Shown piece after piece: positions 23,454 through 23,772 of a DNA stretch of 23,772 bases. A program made the position numbers and the translations under genes. This DNA comes from Syntrophaceae bacterium UBA1163 (lineage in GTDB: Bacteria > Desulfobacterota > BSN033 > UBA1163). Below the pieces are notes generated by a model. That model was not told the origin of the DNA. It saw nothing but the letters and a program-made list of their open reading frames with translations, and did no database searches. The first letter of the stretch is position 1, and each line of letters starts with the position of its first letter. Location: contig DBZJ01000216.1 of the NCBI GenBank assembly GCA_002311635.1, positions 1-23,772 of the forward strand, written 5' to 3'.

Positions 23454-23772
23454 ATGAAAAGGAGACTATTAGGCTTGATTCTGGCGGTATTGGTATTAAC
23501 GATGTCTCCATTTGTCATTAACGCAAGCGGCGAAGAGGCAGGATCATCGGCTTCAGACAAGGAGACTGCGGAGGTAAAGCCGCCGGAGGCCCCGGCACCA
23601 TCGCCCGGGCTGTTGATGAGCATCTTGGGCAAGGCGGGACTGGCCAAACCTTTGGACAAGGCTGGGATCAACATCTACGGTTACATCGAAGGCGGCTACT
23701 TTTATGACGCCACCTCGGGTGCTCACAACGTTCCAACCTTCATCGGATTTAACAGTTTCAAGAACACGGGTA
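23454..23772 (+). CDS. putative outer-membrane beta-barrel porin (partial at window edge)
   Basis: Only the first 106 codons are inside the window. The ATG is preceded by GAGGGG; a basic start MKRRLLGLILAVLVL and cleavage near INASG form a Sec signal peptide. A Pro/Ala/Glu-rich linker (about 30-58) and a short hydrophobic piece SPGLLMSILGKAGLAKPL lead into GINIYGYIEGGYFYD, a strand-turn-strand pattern seen at the start of BBP2/OmpL-like porins. It begins 33 bp after the amt stop on the same strand, so it is probably in the amt transcript and could supply outer-membrane passage for ammonium, urea or another nitrogen source. The family call rests on few residues. Confidence 0.6.
   Translation, partial: MKRRLLGLILAVLVLTMSPFVINASGEEAGSSASDKETAEVKPPEAPAPSPGLLMSILGKAGLAKPLDKAGINIYGYIEGGYFYDATSGAHNVPTFIGFNSFKNTG

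Overview
The window looks like chromosome from a Gram-negative bacterium that relies on sigma-54. It carries a Sec-exported Amt, the start of an outer-membrane barrel protein, and a sigma-54 activator with matching -24/-12 promoters. Small dispersed hairpin repeats of the kind I associate with Desulfobacterota (Deltaproteobacteria) or Nitrospirota genomes are also present. The phylum is an inference by eye, not a measurement. No rRNA, tRNA, CRISPR array, transposase or phage gene was seen.

Left part (1-8760, every gene on the minus strand). In transcription order, right to left: a PhoB/PhoR-type two-component system; a DUF1571-type exported protein and a phosphatidylserine synthase, ending at a strong terminator; a GH1 beta-glycosidase and a PHP-domain phosphoesterase; a GT21 ceramide-glucosyltransferase/HpnI-like enzyme with a small DUF3562-like protein; then two small hypothetical proteins and a C-terminally shortened SMR (Gdx/SugE-like) transporter. 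Several of these genes point to envelope lipid and glycolipid metabolism. Two copies of a double-hairpin repeat bracket the two-component system, and a separate palindromic repeat lies at 2518-2605.

Right part (9248-23772, every gene on the plus strand) is a urea/ammonium nitrogen-scavenging island. A GAF-AAA-Fis sigma-54 activator comes first. It is followed by urtABCDE (high-affinity urea ABC importer), a NifI-like PII protein, the full urease set ureABC-EFG-D, a terminator, an amt ammonium channel, and the start of a putative outer-membrane porin. Urea would be imported by Urt, hydrolysed by urease matured by UreDEFG, and the ammonium recaptured or sensed through Amt and PII.

The most interesting signal is regulatory. 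The urtA and amt upstream regions share an almost superimposable architecture. Each has two copies of the dyad ACAA-N2-TTGT exactly 30 bp apart, centred about 145 and 175 bp upstream of a predicted start driven by a near-identical -24/-12 element (TTTGGCAY...TTCTTGAT). The activator gene has its own consensus -24/-12 element at 9248-9263, just ahead of its TTG start. This points to a self-contained regulon in which the activator binds the tandem dyads to switch on urea uptake and degradation together with ammonium transport.
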